From Sordariomycetes sp. S80-01Y (taxonomy: Eukaryota; Ascomycota; Sordariomycetes): a stretch of 64,000 nucleotides of DNA. Positions 21,633-33,190 of this stretch are shown piece by piece. Each line of letters opens with the position of its first letter. The stretch's first letter is position 1. Position numbers and translations under genes: made by a program. The notes under the pieces were generated by a model, which saw only the letters and a program-made list of their open reading frames with translations, searched no databases and was not told the DNA's origin. The stretch lies in assembly GCA_037042185.1 (NCBI GenBank), contig JAXQJY010000032.1, positions 992,001 to 1,056,000 on the forward strand. Direction: 5' to 3'.

Positions 21633-23317
21633 ATGGAGGACGGGGAGCAGAGCCTTCCTCAACAGGGTATCGACCCTATCTCGCGACCCAGCTCTACATC
21701 TGCCGCTGAGGCTGCAGTGTCCCAATTGCTGGGAATGACTGGCGGTCTGCCAGAGGGTGCCAACAGCAATGGGGAGTCAGCGCACGATCCCAGGTACGTC
21801 AAGCATGAATGCGAAAGGTTTTGCATGCGAGGACCGGCAGCTGACGCGATTGGTAGTCTCATGAATGCGACACCATCACAGCCAGAGCATCAGCCAGAGC
21901 AACCGCACCAGCAGCCGCACCAGCAACAACAGCAGCCTGTCACTCCTTATAATGGCGCAACTCCAGCAGCGACCGCTGGTGGTAATCATAATGGCATGGT
22001 GAGTGTGTTTTCTATCTTCTGAGATCCATTGTTTTGTTTGCCCCTTTTTTTGATGTCCTTATCGCGAATCGCGACCCCAGTCTCTATCTGATCTTGGGCG
22101 GCCTTGAAAAAAAAGTCTTATCGCTCGGCGCGCCCGTCGCTATCACGTGTCTTATCACCGCCAGCGCGAATCAGCCCCACGCAGGTGCAATCATTCTGCA
22201 TGCCGCTATCTCTTATCAGCGCCCGCCGGATGGGGCGACGCTTTTTTTGTCCTGGCGTTTCTTATCGCATCGCGATTGTATTTATCGATTCCACCCGCTC
22301 GAGATGCGCTTCTGGGTCGCAACAACTGCTCAGATGCACACACTTTCATGATGGCCTCTAACGTTTCCTCACAGCCTACCTGCCAGAATTGCAGTACCTC
22401 GACCACGCCGCTATGGCGTCGAGACGAATACGGCTCGGTCCTGTGCAACGCTTGCGGCCTGTTCCTTAAGCTACATGGGCGCCCTCGGCCTATCTCTCTC
22501 AAGACGGATGTGATCAAGAGCCGGAATCGAGCCAAGGTGATGCGTCCAGATGTACAGGGCAAGAAGAAGGTATGTCAAGTCCATGCCTCAAACCCAGGAC
22601 ACCGGCGCATGTGTCGGCGCATCTGTACACCCTTATCCTGAGATCGCAGCTAACAGATATTGCTAGACACCAGCCTCATCGCAGTCCAACGCTACGCGAA
22701 AGCCGCCCCACGCCGACGGCACGACTGAGTCTCCCATCTCGCGAACCGGCACCCCTTCGATGTACACCCAGCCACTGCCTGACTTCATGATGGACAGCAA
22801 CCCCTACTCGGGACCTAGCTTTTCGAATGGGGACGGATCAAATTCGCCGATGAACGGCGACACACCTCAGACAGCTGAACAACTCATAGCAACCAACTCT
22901 AGTCTCAAGACACGAGTTCGGGAGCTAGAGCTAATCAACGAGCTGTTCCGAGGTCGGCTCTCCCAGCTTGAGCAACAAGAAGCGGCGGCTAGGAGGGGGA
23001 ACGAGGTCGCCGGAGCCGAACAGACACAGCTTCGAGAGCAGCTCAAACAAAGCGAAGAAACCCAAGGGCAGCTAGCTGCGCAGCTCGAGGATAGCCATCA
23101 AAGGGAACGGAGTCTCAAGAAGCGCCTCGATGAACTCGAATTAGAGATCGAGGGGCTCAGAGGCGAGCCCGAGAGGCCAGCTAAGAAGCAGCGCGTTGAG
23201 AGTCCAGTGCCCGAGGGCGAGGAGGGCGTGAGAGGCAACCCAGGAGGTGACGCTCAAGTTTCGGCTGAATCATCGGCTGCCCCCGAGCCCGAGATGGCGG
23301 TGGATACCGAGTCCTAG
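21633..23317 (+). CDS. areB: GATA-type zinc-finger transcription factor with coiled coil (AreB/ASD-4-like)
   Basis: Inferred exons 21633-21793, 21857-21998, 22375-22569 and 22667-23317 give 382 residues. The single GATA finger is C104-X2-C107-X17-C125-X2-C128 ([18 protein letters not shown] then CNACG), followed by the basic [22 protein letters not shown] arm. Residues about 237-331 are a long heptad-rich coiled coil ([15 protein letters not shown] onward), presumably for dimerisation. One finger plus C-terminal zipper is the architecture of Aspergillus AreB and Neurospora ASD-4, negative or modulating regulators in nitrogen metabolism and development. A QP/QH-rich stretch lies before the finger. 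The first intron is 63 bp, so the frame stays open if it is retained. The 376-bp second intron contains a cluster of GATA sites, described separately. Confidence 0.92.
22058..22286 (-). promoter_or_regulatory. cluster of six GATA sites inside the GATA-factor intron
   Basis: CTTATC (GATAAG on the other strand) occurs at 22058, 22117, 22151, 22212 and 22261, and TTATC at 22282. All lie in the 376-bp intron just before the finger-encoding exon. Chance predicts about 0.1 copies of the hexamer per strand in this length. Autoregulation by this or another GATA factor, or an internal promoter for a shorter isoform, is inferred. Confidence 0.7.
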
Positions 23318-24363
23318 AATGCTAGGCCTACTGCTTCTGCGGATTCTGGGCTGAAGATTCCAAATATTTGCGACCGAGGATGATGAAATGAGATTCTTTT
23401 TTCGGAATAGCGAAGCTTGGCTATCGGATGGACTTGCTCTCTCATGTTCTGTAATGCTTTTACTGGTACGCCGGATGGGTTCATGATTAGGGAAAAGCTG
23501 TTTTTGAGGCGCTTTGGAGGGAGTGTTTGGACGCTATGTGTCCTCGGACTGGAGTTGAAGGACTGCTATAGGAGAGCCCCTAGCCGCGGCTACAGATAAA
23601 CATACGTAATTCATTGTCATGATCAAGAGTGCGCAATAGATTCATTGAGTATGTCGCAGGCTGAGGAAGCTGTCACGGTTGTAGTCTGGCAGGGCAATAA
23701 TCTACCAACATTAACCTACTCGTACCTCGCATCGTTTGTGGGAATTAGATGGACCACAACTTTTGCTACTGTATATTCGACACTTAACAAGACAGGTTAC
23801 CTAGTAAGTAGTCGAGGACTTCAGCACCCGCGCGCAGAGTACTGCTGTGTCCATAGTAAATATCCCAGAGACCATAGTGCCTCTACTTGAGCACCTAGAA
23901 GCTGTGCATCTTTGACCCAAGCAAGCCAGCGCGCGGAAACTTAATCTGCGGTCGCGACCAAGCATAATTTATGGGGGCACAGCTCTAAAAGGAGTGTGAA
24001 GCTCCTGGGTGCTAGGCCTAACAGTGAGGCAGTTAAGTAGACGACGTTGCTGTCACGTGGCTAGCCTGATGTTGGTCCCAACATGAACAAATGCACACCA
24101 CTGGTTGCCAAACTTCACCTTACTGTTTTTTCGAAACTTCTCAACTTCGTGACTTGGTATCTTTCGCCACTGATCATTCACGATCAAATCCTGTATTGCC
24201 AAGGACCTATACCGTAGCGACTTCGCAACTCTTGGGCCTGGCCCCTAGGGTAAGCGCCCGCGGCCGACGACGTGCCAGGACAGCCAGGCGCGCAACCATC
24301 GATACCGGACTGTAACCTTTTTCTACTTCCCGTTAACGGGTTATTGAACCGATACCCGCTCAG
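23318..24363. other. intergenic, no gene seen
   Basis: The stretch contains the 3' flank of the GATA-factor gene and the promoter of the histone variant gene. A small open frame at 23645-23890 shows no family features. Confidence 0.5.
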
Positions 24364-25104
24364 ATGCCTGCTATACCACAGCGCGGCGGGCCGTCCAAGT
24401 CCCACACTGTCGTTGCTCTGGATGCTCCCAGCGTCGGCGCTGGCCGTGGTAAGCAAGGCGGCAAAGATGGAGGGCAGCTCAGCGGGAAGCACATCGCGAA
24501 AGCAGCGCGTCATCGGTAAATGATCATCTCTGGATTGTCGAAGAAAGCGGACTAATTCATGGCGTAGCAAGATCGTGAGAGATAGCATTCGAGGCGTGAG
24601 TGAGTCTGACCCACACCCTCTGGCATATATTCATACTAATCATCATTTCCAGCCAAACCAGATATCCGGTCAGTACAACCAGAGGGACTCTGCCGTCTCC
24701 CGATCAGCCGTACTAATATGCGGCAGTCGTCTCGCCCGCCGCGGAGGCGTCAAGCGCATCAGTGCGCTTTGCTACGAAGAAACTCGTGCCGCGCTGAAGC
24801 AGCGTCTCGAAGCCGTACGTGCAGAGCTCCGCACCGACGAGGAGACTACGCTAACGAGACAGATCCTAAGCCGATGTGTCATGTACGTTGAACACGCCAA
24901 TCGAAAGACGGTCACCGCTAGCGATGTACGTGTGGCCTTTTGTGGAGTTGTCAGTATTCTCGGACAAGACGCTGATATCTTGGCTAGGTCATCCATGCTC
25001 TCCGGGGTCTGGGCAATCCGATCTATGGCTTTGATCCCGGCACATTCAAAGACCAGAGGACCAAAGCCCGCGCGGCGTTTCACGACGCCGTCGAACGTCA
25101 CTAA
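24364..25104 (+). CDS. divergent histone H4 variant (H4v-like)
   Basis: Five inferred exons (24364-24515, 24568-24599, 24653-24668, 24727-24925, 24988-25104) give 171 residues; canonical H4 has about 102. An N-terminal extension of about 25 residues precedes a tail aligning with GRGKGGKG...RHRK (GRGK 27-30, GGK 32-34, K42, K46, RHRK 49-52). Then come [22 protein letters not shown] (58-79; canonical [22 protein letters not shown]), YEETRAALK, a roughly 16-residue insertion (about 97-113), [15 protein letters not shown] (120-134) and an IYGFDPG end followed by a 20-residue extension. Exon 3 is only 16 bp; all four introns have GT-AG ends and TACTAAT or similar branch sites lie in introns 2 and 3. 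Histone-fold residues are largely kept, so it looks functional. Neurospora crassa has a divergent H4v gene, and this may be its counterpart. Deposition site and function are unknown. Confidence 0.88.
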
Positions 25105-27014
25105 GGGCTACGGGGAATGAAAGTGAACGGCAAATGGCTGTATTTTTAAGGGCCTGTCCAGGGATGTGGGTGCAGCTGAGCTTTTCTGTCTTGGAGGCTA
25201 TGGTTGAATAGGACCCATGGCAGCTTGGAAAAGGGTGTCTTCTGATGATAATGAGGAATGACTGTTACGATTCACCAGAATTGGTCTCCGCCATGACGAG
25301 TCTTCGGTTGTCGAAAATGCATCGTCTCCAGGAAGGCCCAGACGCTCGATTGAGAGTCTCGACCGTCGTGGCCGTTGGTGGCTTAGCCCCCAAGAGCCTC
25401 ACATGAGCAAACCCCATACCGCCCCGTCAGGTATTGGTGTTGAGCAAGCCAAAACGGAATCGAACCCGTCAACTTCCACATCCACGGTCAGAACCGCCAA
25501 AGGCCCTGGGGCGACGAACCCTGGACCCCGAGTCGTACTGTGAAACCTGGGGAAGAAGTGAAGCAAGACGTCAAGAACCATGTCTCATCGCTCCAGATCG
25601 ATGCTCGGTACCCACCGTCTGTGCCAGAGCCCACCCGAACGCAGACCTGATACGTTTGTCCCGACGCAGGGTGGCATTTCCAACGTCATGATTCGGCGAC
25701 TGGACGAACGCGAACACGGAGGTTGTTGAGAGGGCGTTTCAGAAGCGCTTCAAGCGTAACGGTGACATGTTGCGCTGCAACGTGCAGATCCTGTCCGTCA
25801 TCTGTGGCCAATGATCGTGCAGTGAGGTACGCTGACAGAATGCATTGTGCCGAAAGAAGAAGACGTGAAGAAAAATCTTGAGGCTTGTGTCTGAGCAGCC
25901 GCGAGAGGATGCCGACGCAAGTTCCTGGTGCAAAGTTTGATATCCTGCAGCGCGGGAGGCGTCTGGATTCCGATAGTTGTTGGTGATGGTACAACCGCCT
26001 CTGTTAGGGGGTCCCCCCTGAAACGAGGACCCTGGTTTGACGTCAAATAGTCGCCGGCCACTAACCCAACAGCGCCTAACAGCCGCCGCCGGAGGATTCC
26101 AGGTTGCACTGGCAGGGCAGCCCCTCAACCGTCTCCCGCAAACTTCAACGATCGACGGGGCTTTTGGGGGGCTCGGGGCCACGTCAGTTTCATCGGCGTA
26201 CCAAAGCGCGGCACGACACCTGTCGTCTTCTGCTGCTCCTCCGCTCCTGGGCAATCCATCCCCAAGCCGCCAGTATCTACGGCTGTACGTTGCACGTTAG
26301 GGCCATTGCAGGAGCAGCTCGAATTCTGGTCAGATGCCCTCGGCCAGCGGCACGCGACCACCCACAATCAGTCCGCTCGCGGGGGCGCTACCTTACACGG
26401 AGCGTTATCACGGCCCAGACAGCTGGAATTCTTGGCTACCATTGGGCACGACGCCATCTGCACGGTCGACGCCGTGCAGCACAAGCGACGTCCAAGGTGG
26501 TGTAGACCAAGCATTGCGCGAAGATAACCGCGAAAACTATCACTCGATGGTCCTCTTCTGTGCGTGGGGTGCACAGACGTCCTCTGGACCAACAGCCATC
26601 CATCTGGGCTGTCCCAGGCGAGGGCTGGGGGGCCGATCAATGGAGCTGAAGCGTCTCGAGTTCCAACCCTGAACAACAGAGTTTAAGCGCATCATCCCTC
26701 CTCCCCTTCCTGCATCCCTTCTCCTCCCCTCTCTTTTTTCTTTGCTTGCTCTTGGCTTAGCATAAGAAGTAAGGCTCGAACCGATTCCCTCGCTCGTCGT
26801 GCTCATTTCCGTTTCAGAAAGTGAGCGCAGGCGTCGTCTTGTCCTTTGTTCTCTTCGTATATCGTCGCAGGCCGACTTCTTTTTTTCTCCTATAATCCAA
26901 ACGACCCCATACTTTTTTGGTGCTCGATACGACGTATTGGCACACAGCCAAGCACGACAAGACAAGATACCCAGTGTTACACATCCCCCATATTGCGGAT
27001 ACAATTAGACCATA
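25105..27014. other. 1.9-kb intergenic region
   Basis: No complete gene is supported. At about 25403-25640 there is a coding-like trace: MSKPHTAPSGIGVEQ in one frame, then KPGEEVKQDVKNHVSSLQ in the next frame. The last 300 bp before 27015 is CT-rich (26690-26760) and fits the promoter and leader of the GNAT gene. Confidence 0.4.
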
Positions 27015-28311
27015 ATGTCGACGACTACCACGATGGAGGCTCACCACGTCGGCGTCCGCGAGCTGGATCTCAGCGCCTGCCATGTCAACACGCTGTCCGA
27101 CAAGATCAACGCTGTGCCCGGACTGAGGACCAGCACTGGTAAGTTTGACCAATTTTTTCCCTTTCTGTTCTTTTTGCAGCATGGGGGCTGTCGTCATCCA
27201 CCATCCATCTCAGGGGCCGCCTGTCCACTGAGGATTCGGATGGTGTCACCGTGGGGATCCAGCACCGGCTGCCCCTCCATCGCTGCAGATGCCCCGCCTC
27301 CGACAACTGCCGGCACGACACAGTGTCACACTGAATATGATATGTTCTTGATATTTCCCTCAATCCCGAGCATGAGGCACGTCGTGGAGATAAGGAACAC
27401 ACCATGGCTGACTTGCGATAACAGCCTTCTTCAGCTTCCTGCGGGCTAATCTTGTGCTGTCGCCATCCGCCATGTCCTCCTGCGCCAACACCCCCATCCT
27501 CGATGCTATCCCGTCACATGCATACCAGCACCCTCACGCTCCGGCCTCACCCTCTCCCTTGTCGACGAATCCGCCTCTGACGCCCATCGATGACATCCCC
27601 CCATTGACTCTGGAGCCCCTGCACGAGGATGAGGACAAGCGCGATGGACTGCACCTGGTTGCCGATTCCGTGGCTGAGATGAGGCAGAAGGCCAACAGGA
27701 ACCTCGTCAAGCACCCCATCTGCCTCGCGGGGCTGGCTGCCAGTCTTACCGCCATCTATCAATTCTCAAAGGGTGATCCAGGCCTGGGTATCATGTTAGC
27801 CTGCGGAGCCACCATGGCCTACCTCCTCGCCATAAGATTGGCAACGAATGGCTACATATCCCTCGCCGAGGGCATGTCCTGGTCCTGGCTCCTCAACCAC
27901 GACACCAACGTTCAGGATATCCTCCTGGGGGCGCGCTTCAACGGCGAGCTCGTAGCCACCCTCGTCCTGCGGTTGCAGCCTTCCTATTCCTTCCCCAGCA
28001 CGTCCTCGTCGCGACGCAAGAAGTCCGGCTCTCTGACCCTCAAGGGCGGAAAGGGCATCATCCGCGCTTGGACCACCAAGCTCAAGTACCGAGGACAGGG
28101 TATCGGGATGGACCTGTTGGCTGAGGCTGTTCGCTTCACCAAGGAGAAATGCGGCAAGGACGCCGAGGTGGGCTTCGCAAAGGAGCACGCCAACAGTGTC
28201 ATGGTGCTGCCGGAGACTTTTAATGGGGGGTTCCGGAGGGACGAGGTCAGGGCCGCCAAGGCTTTGGAGACTGCCTTGGCGGACTGGGAAGCCAGTCGGA
28301 AGAAGAGGTAA
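27015..28311 (+). CDS. membrane-anchored GNAT-type acetyltransferase
   Basis: Inferred exons 27015-27138 and 27425-28311, across a 286-bp intron with a GTAAGT donor, give 336 residues; the join restores RTSTAFFSFLRANLVL. A Pro-rich segment leads into a likely hydrophobic hairpin at about 139-183 (PICLAGLAASLTAIYQF and GIMLACGATMAYLLAIRL). The C-terminal half has strands ending in IIRAWTTKLKYRGQGIGMDLLAEAVRF. The R/Q-x-x-G-x-G/A acetyl-CoA loop is RGQGIG at about 264-269, and a helix follows. NAT8-like proteins share the idea of a membrane hairpin before a GNAT fold, but I do not recognise this fungal family by name. Substrate unknown. A less likely reading is that translation starts at the second-exon ATG near 27472. 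Confidence 0.75.
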
Positions 28312-28899
28312 GGGGGGATAGAGAGAATAGAGGAGGGTTACGGACGAACTTTTGTGCTAGGACACGGATCGATCACGAAGAGGGAGAAGTGAGCTTGGCT
28401 CGCCTGGCTTTGGATTTAATTAGCGATGATACCCCCTTTCGCCTAGTCACGAATCTCATACTGTTTACGTCAACCCTCACCTCCGGAAGTGCTCCCGAGA
28501 CGGCATCTTAGCCCTCGGACTCGCACACCCGAGCCATTCACTTTTCGATAGGATAGACCGAGTCCTCTCAGAACCCCTTTCAATTGAAGTCATTGATTAT
28601 CCATTCTATCAATTGATTGTATTCCAAGAAGGCGAATACCGAGCTCTAGCGATGAAGGAAACCAATTCGAAATGCCCCTCTCCCGATTCGCCGTCCTGTG
28701 TCCGCTTCGGCGCGCAGCCGGGGCGCCCTTGTCTTGACTCGGGCGTCGGCCATCCCCACCTTGGGGCGTAAGGGCGCCGTGACGTCGGAAACCCCAGGCC
28801 GAGTTGCTTATTGCTTGGTACGACTCTCGTCTTCTTCCCCGTCTTCTTATCCCTAACACACAGTCACCTGTTTCCCCAACAAACCCACCAACAGCAAGG
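28312..28899. promoter_or_regulatory. intergenic, promoter of MOSC gene
   Basis: This is the 3' flank of the GNAT gene followed by the promoter and leader of the MOSC gene. No other gene was found. Confidence 0.45.
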
Positions 28900-30012
28900 A
28901 TGAAAGTCACAGCGGTAAGTCTGCTTCTGTCGTTTTCAACCGCAGGCTGCCCGCGTTGGAGAAGACGCTGACCGAGGCCATAGCTCTGGGTCTACCCCAT
29001 CAAGGGCCTCCGCGGCATCCCGCTGCCCTCTGCAACCCTCACCGCGCAGGGCATCCAGCACGACCGCACATTCATGCTCTTCAAACGAACGCCCTCGGGC
29101 GAGCTTGAGAAGATCCAACTGGCGCAATACCCGCAGTGCGCGCTCTTCGCGCAGGAAATCAAGGATGGTGTAATCCACGTCAAGTACTTGACGCCCGAGC
29201 AGCCCATCGTGCCGAAGGATGCCTTGCAGGATGAGACGCTGGAGGTGCCGCTGGAGCCCAGAATAGAGGAGCTGGAGCAGGAGGAAGTCAATGTCCACCA
29301 GAGCATGGTCAATGCGTACCGGATGGGCAAGCGGTTCGACGACTGGTTCACGGCGTGCTTTGGGTTTGACACGATATTTGTCTACATCGGCGACGGCAAG
29401 CGGCCGATCCTGGGCACTTTCTCGCCCAAGACTGCAGCTCAGCCTCAGAAGGGCTGGCTGTCGTCAATCACATCCATGGTCACGGGAAGCACGGAAGAGG
29501 AAGACTTCCTTACCTTCTCCGACTGTGCCCCTTACCTCCTCGCCACGGAAGCCTCCCTAGCCAACGTGCACGCGCGCCTCTCCAAGGAGAACGGGATTGA
29601 CATCGTCAAATTCCGCCCCAACATTGTCCTGGACGGCGAGTCCGAGTTTGACGAGGACTTCTGGTCGCACCTGAGTCTCAACGGTTCTCCGACCTTCACC
29701 CTGAGCAAATTGTGCGGGCGCTGCAACTCGGTCAACGTCAGCTACGAGACCGGCAAGGTCGCGGAGGGGGAAGAGGGCACGGTGCTGAAGAAGCTGATGA
29801 GCGACCGACGCGTCGACCCGGGACACAAGTATTCGCCCGTCTTTGGTAGATACGGATTTCTGCACAAGGAAGCGGAGAAGCTTGGGCAAGTTGGCATCAA
29901 GATTGGGGACGAGGTCGGAATTGAGAGCAGGAACGAGGAGAGACCCACCTGGGACTGGCCGATGAAGGATAAGAGCCAGGCGAGGTTCTACGGCCAGACT
30001 GTCAAAGCGTAG
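28900..30012 (+). CDS. MOSC-domain molybdenum-cofactor protein (mARC/YcbX-like)
   Basis: A five-codon first exon (28900-28914, MKVTA) is spliced over 69 bp to 28984-30012, giving 347 residues. The join yields the conserved MOSC N-terminal opening ALWVYPIKGLRGIPL. An HDRTFMLF strand follows, and the C-terminal MOSC core has LCGRCNSVNVSYETGK with Cys249 at the position of the conserved cofactor ligand. The end has GRYGFL and IGDEVGI segments typical of the beta-barrel. Relatives bind molybdenum cofactor and reduce N-hydroxylated or N-oxide compounds with cytochrome b5 partners. No membrane anchor is visible, unlike animal mARC. The branch site CTGAC about 20 bp before the acceptor at 28983 supports the microexon model. 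Confidence 0.9.
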
Positions 30013-32635
30013 CCCAACTTCCAAGGGGTTGTCGGGCTTTTCAACCCGTACCATAAGAAGGACTACTTCGTAGCAGCGGATACTGGGCGAAATGCATGTC
30101 GGAAGAACGCAGAGAGGAAGACAGGATGCGACGGCATGACAATGTCAGGGCAACGTATTCACCCAACGTTGCGTAGCCCTCGTCGCACAGACATCGTCCC
30201 TCAACACAAAACCAGGCACCTCAGTCCCGGGGACAACGTGCCGGGAACGTTACGTGAAACACCACGAGGTTACCCGCGCACAGCCGCGGGCGAGCCTCAG
30301 CTCCAGCCTCGCTTGTCTCGTACGACGGTCGCCAGGGTGGCGGTCCACCCCCCGGTCCGCGGGAGTGCTCAGGCAGGGTTGATGGTTTGCGACGAGCGTC
30401 GCACAAGGGCCCAGGGGTCGGCAGAGCCGCAAAAGAAACTCCGCACGCGAGAACGGGAGAATCCAACCATGTGGCGCCGTGTCGTAAAGAAGGGAGGGGC
30501 CGTGGGGGGGAGGCTAGCTTCAGGTCTCATGATGGGGGGCGTATCTCCACCGCGCCGCGAACTCTCGTGCTACTATGGTAATTGGATCCGTCGGGGAATG
30601 GATGCCCCGGGGCCAGGAGACGACCTCGTCTTTTGCTCTCGTATTGTCGGAATGGGGAGGATTGTCACCTCACTCTGCCCGGGAACTTCCTGCCCGGCTT
30701 GATGATGCCCTCCTCTACGCGCGCTATCCCAGCCAGTACCCGCCGGAAATTCAATCCCTGGCATCGGACGAACTTTCCTAATCTTGCTTGTTGACGGGGC
30801 GTTATTGGTTTTATATGGTGGCTGACTGTGTCGGAGATCAGGTTCCGGAGGGTACCGGCTATTTGCCGTGGCAGGTGGTGTGGTGGGATGTATATAGGCT
30901 GCTGCTGGAGCCGCTGCTGTTGCGCCGGGCGATGCTCATGATTTATGACAGATGACGGACCATACGGAAGAGAAGACGGTGAATCTGGTTGCAGATAAAG
31001 ATGCAATATACAATCGCGCGACTGCGACACTACTACATCATCTGTTACAGCTTGATGAGCGGACATAGTGACCGGCAATAGATCGCGCGTGACGCCAAGG
31101 CTACATCGGTGTGCTGCCTTTGCAAGCGAGGCTGGGGGCCACCGAGAAGTGATGAAGGCCTTGGCAAACTGATTCGATATATGTGATTGTATTGAGGTCC
31201 TGAGAGACACCCGTGGCAAGACCGGCCACTGTGGCCCCCCCCCTTTTCGTTTTTTTTAACCCTGCGCCCCATGTCCCAAGTAAGAAGAGCCTAAAACATG
31301 CGCCCAACTCCAATAGCCTGATCGCGATGATGGGAGGCCGAAACAAGAGAAAAGAGAGATGAGACGACAATCAGCAGCCCAAGCGAGAACATGCTGCGCC
31401 GTCAGCAGCGAAACGTAGAGCACCAGAAACTCCCGAAGTCGCGCTGTGGTATCAGAAGGAGATGCAGAAAAGCAAGAGGCGAAGGAACAAGTCGCTTGCA
31501 TCGCCGCCACAAGTACACCAGGAAAGACGATAGCAAATGCAGCAGACTTCGGTGCACTAACCCACCCACCAAACAATGGGCGGTTCCCTGCTAAGCCGGA
31601 GGGGGGGCTGGTGCTGTTGCTGCTCTCGGAAAATGGGACTCGGTAGGCTAAGGATGCGGGAGAGCCAGAATCGCAGACCGTCCCCACGTGAGTTTATGCA
31701 GCTTTGACAGGAAACAGAAGTGAGGAGTCCGCAGCTGGCCTAGCCGCTGTCCGGCCGGTGGATTTCATGAAACGCTGGCTGACACCATCTCGTTCCTCGG
31801 TCCGTCTTGCTGCTCGCTGACCGGCCGGTTCTGCCCCGTGTCGATTTCTTGGACGTAGAGTTGTTGGCACCCATAGAGTACAAGTCGTCTGGCGCCGGGA
31901 GTTGTCCCGCGTTTTACGCAGATTGTGTGCAGGCCCTGCACAGCTGCAGTTTGCAGTAGGTGCACTCAAAGATGGCCCAGTGAGGACCGGAGCGACACAA
32001 ATGACATATCCACTGCACCAGCGTGTTGTCGGACTTTATCATCCTGAAGGAGTGCGCGCACGAGACAGCCATGACGACGATGCCGCCGCTGAGGGAAGAA
32101 GAGGCGTCTGCGTGGCTAATGCAGGTGTCAATGCGGGTGGCTGTATTTGACGTGGTTGTGGAGGATGATTGGACACCCAGTGGTCTGGCGTTGCATGTCA
32201 GCCTTGTGCCTCTTGTATCCCGAAGAACAGAGAGGGGCGTGCGGGACGTAGCAGCTAACGGATAATGAAGAAGAAAAACTTACTACCTGAGTCGGCTCGG
32301 GAGAGGCAGAGAGGGAGAGTTGTCCGGAGTCTTGTTGCGTGGTTGACGTGTGTCCGACGAGTAGAAGGTTAGGTTACGGGAGAGAGCGAGAGAGAGACAG
32401 AGGGAGAGGTGCCGAGGGTATCGATCTGAGCAGATACGACGGGAGACGAGGACGAGACGCCAGGCCTTTTATGAGGAGGAAGGTGAGGGTCTGTCAGAAT
32501 AGACCGAGCGGATCCTGGCGAGGAGGGAAGCGGATCGTAAGCGGCCAGGCTGCTACGTCTGCTTGTCGTGGTCGTGGTCGTTTGCAGAACCGAGCGTAGA
32601 AAACTCCGATTCACCGTGCGCCGGAAGGGAAAGGG

Positions 32636-32669
32636 CGAGAGAGAGAGGGAGAGAGGGAGAGAGAGAGAC
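32636..32669 (-). repeat. GA-rich tract (CT-rich on minus strand)
   Basis: A nearly pure GAGAGAGGGAGA-type run, with a second one at about 32380-32410. On the minus strand these are pyrimidine tracts such as often occur in fungal core promoters and leaders, which hints at minus-strand transcription here. Confidence 0.6.
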
Positions 32670-33163
32670 GAGACGGTGACGACAGCAAACTGACAAGTGA
32701 CGGGGTCAAATGAACGGGGCTAGTCCCCGGGACAGACCGTAACACCTATTGTAGCCCTCTGTCTGTTTGGATGTTTGGGTGTGAGCCGTGGCGGCGTTGA
32801 CGGCGGCAGAGACAACAGCGACGGGCGTGCTGATGACGGGAGACGGGGGGCTTAGACCAGGAAGATGTGCGATGCGACGGGACCTTGTCGAGGTGAAGTA
32901 ATTCACATGAGCAAAGGTAGCCACGGCGGGGCCAGATGTGAGAGACGAGTTCTGTTCCCGGCAGTCCTCCTCCGTAGCACAACCTGGCCAAGCATGGGGA
33001 TATGTTGATGGGGTTGTGGGCGTAAGAGGCAGCGCGCGCGTATATTGCATCAGGTGATTGAAAGGCGATAAGCCGTCGTGCTACGTCGGGTGGTGTTATG
33101 TCGTGTCTTGGACATAGGCTGTGGAACTAGGTACTAGGGGTTCCGGAGCTCGGAGAGGAGCAT

Positions 33164-33190
33164 CAGCAGCAGCAGCGGCGGCGGCGGCAG
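33164..33190. repeat. CAG/CGG trinucleotide run
   Basis: A short run of CAGCAGCAGCAG followed by CGGCGGCGGCGG, with no supported coding frame around it. Confidence 0.8.

Noticed and set aside
25440-25480. GGAATCGAACCCG, resembling a tRNA T arm on the minus strand
   Set aside because: No D arm, anticodon stem or acceptor stem could be found around it.
30665-31219. 184-residue open frame on the minus strand in the gene-poor region
   Set aside because: It is Gln/Pro/His-rich with no motif and no conserved start context. I cannot separate it from chance in GC-rich DNA.
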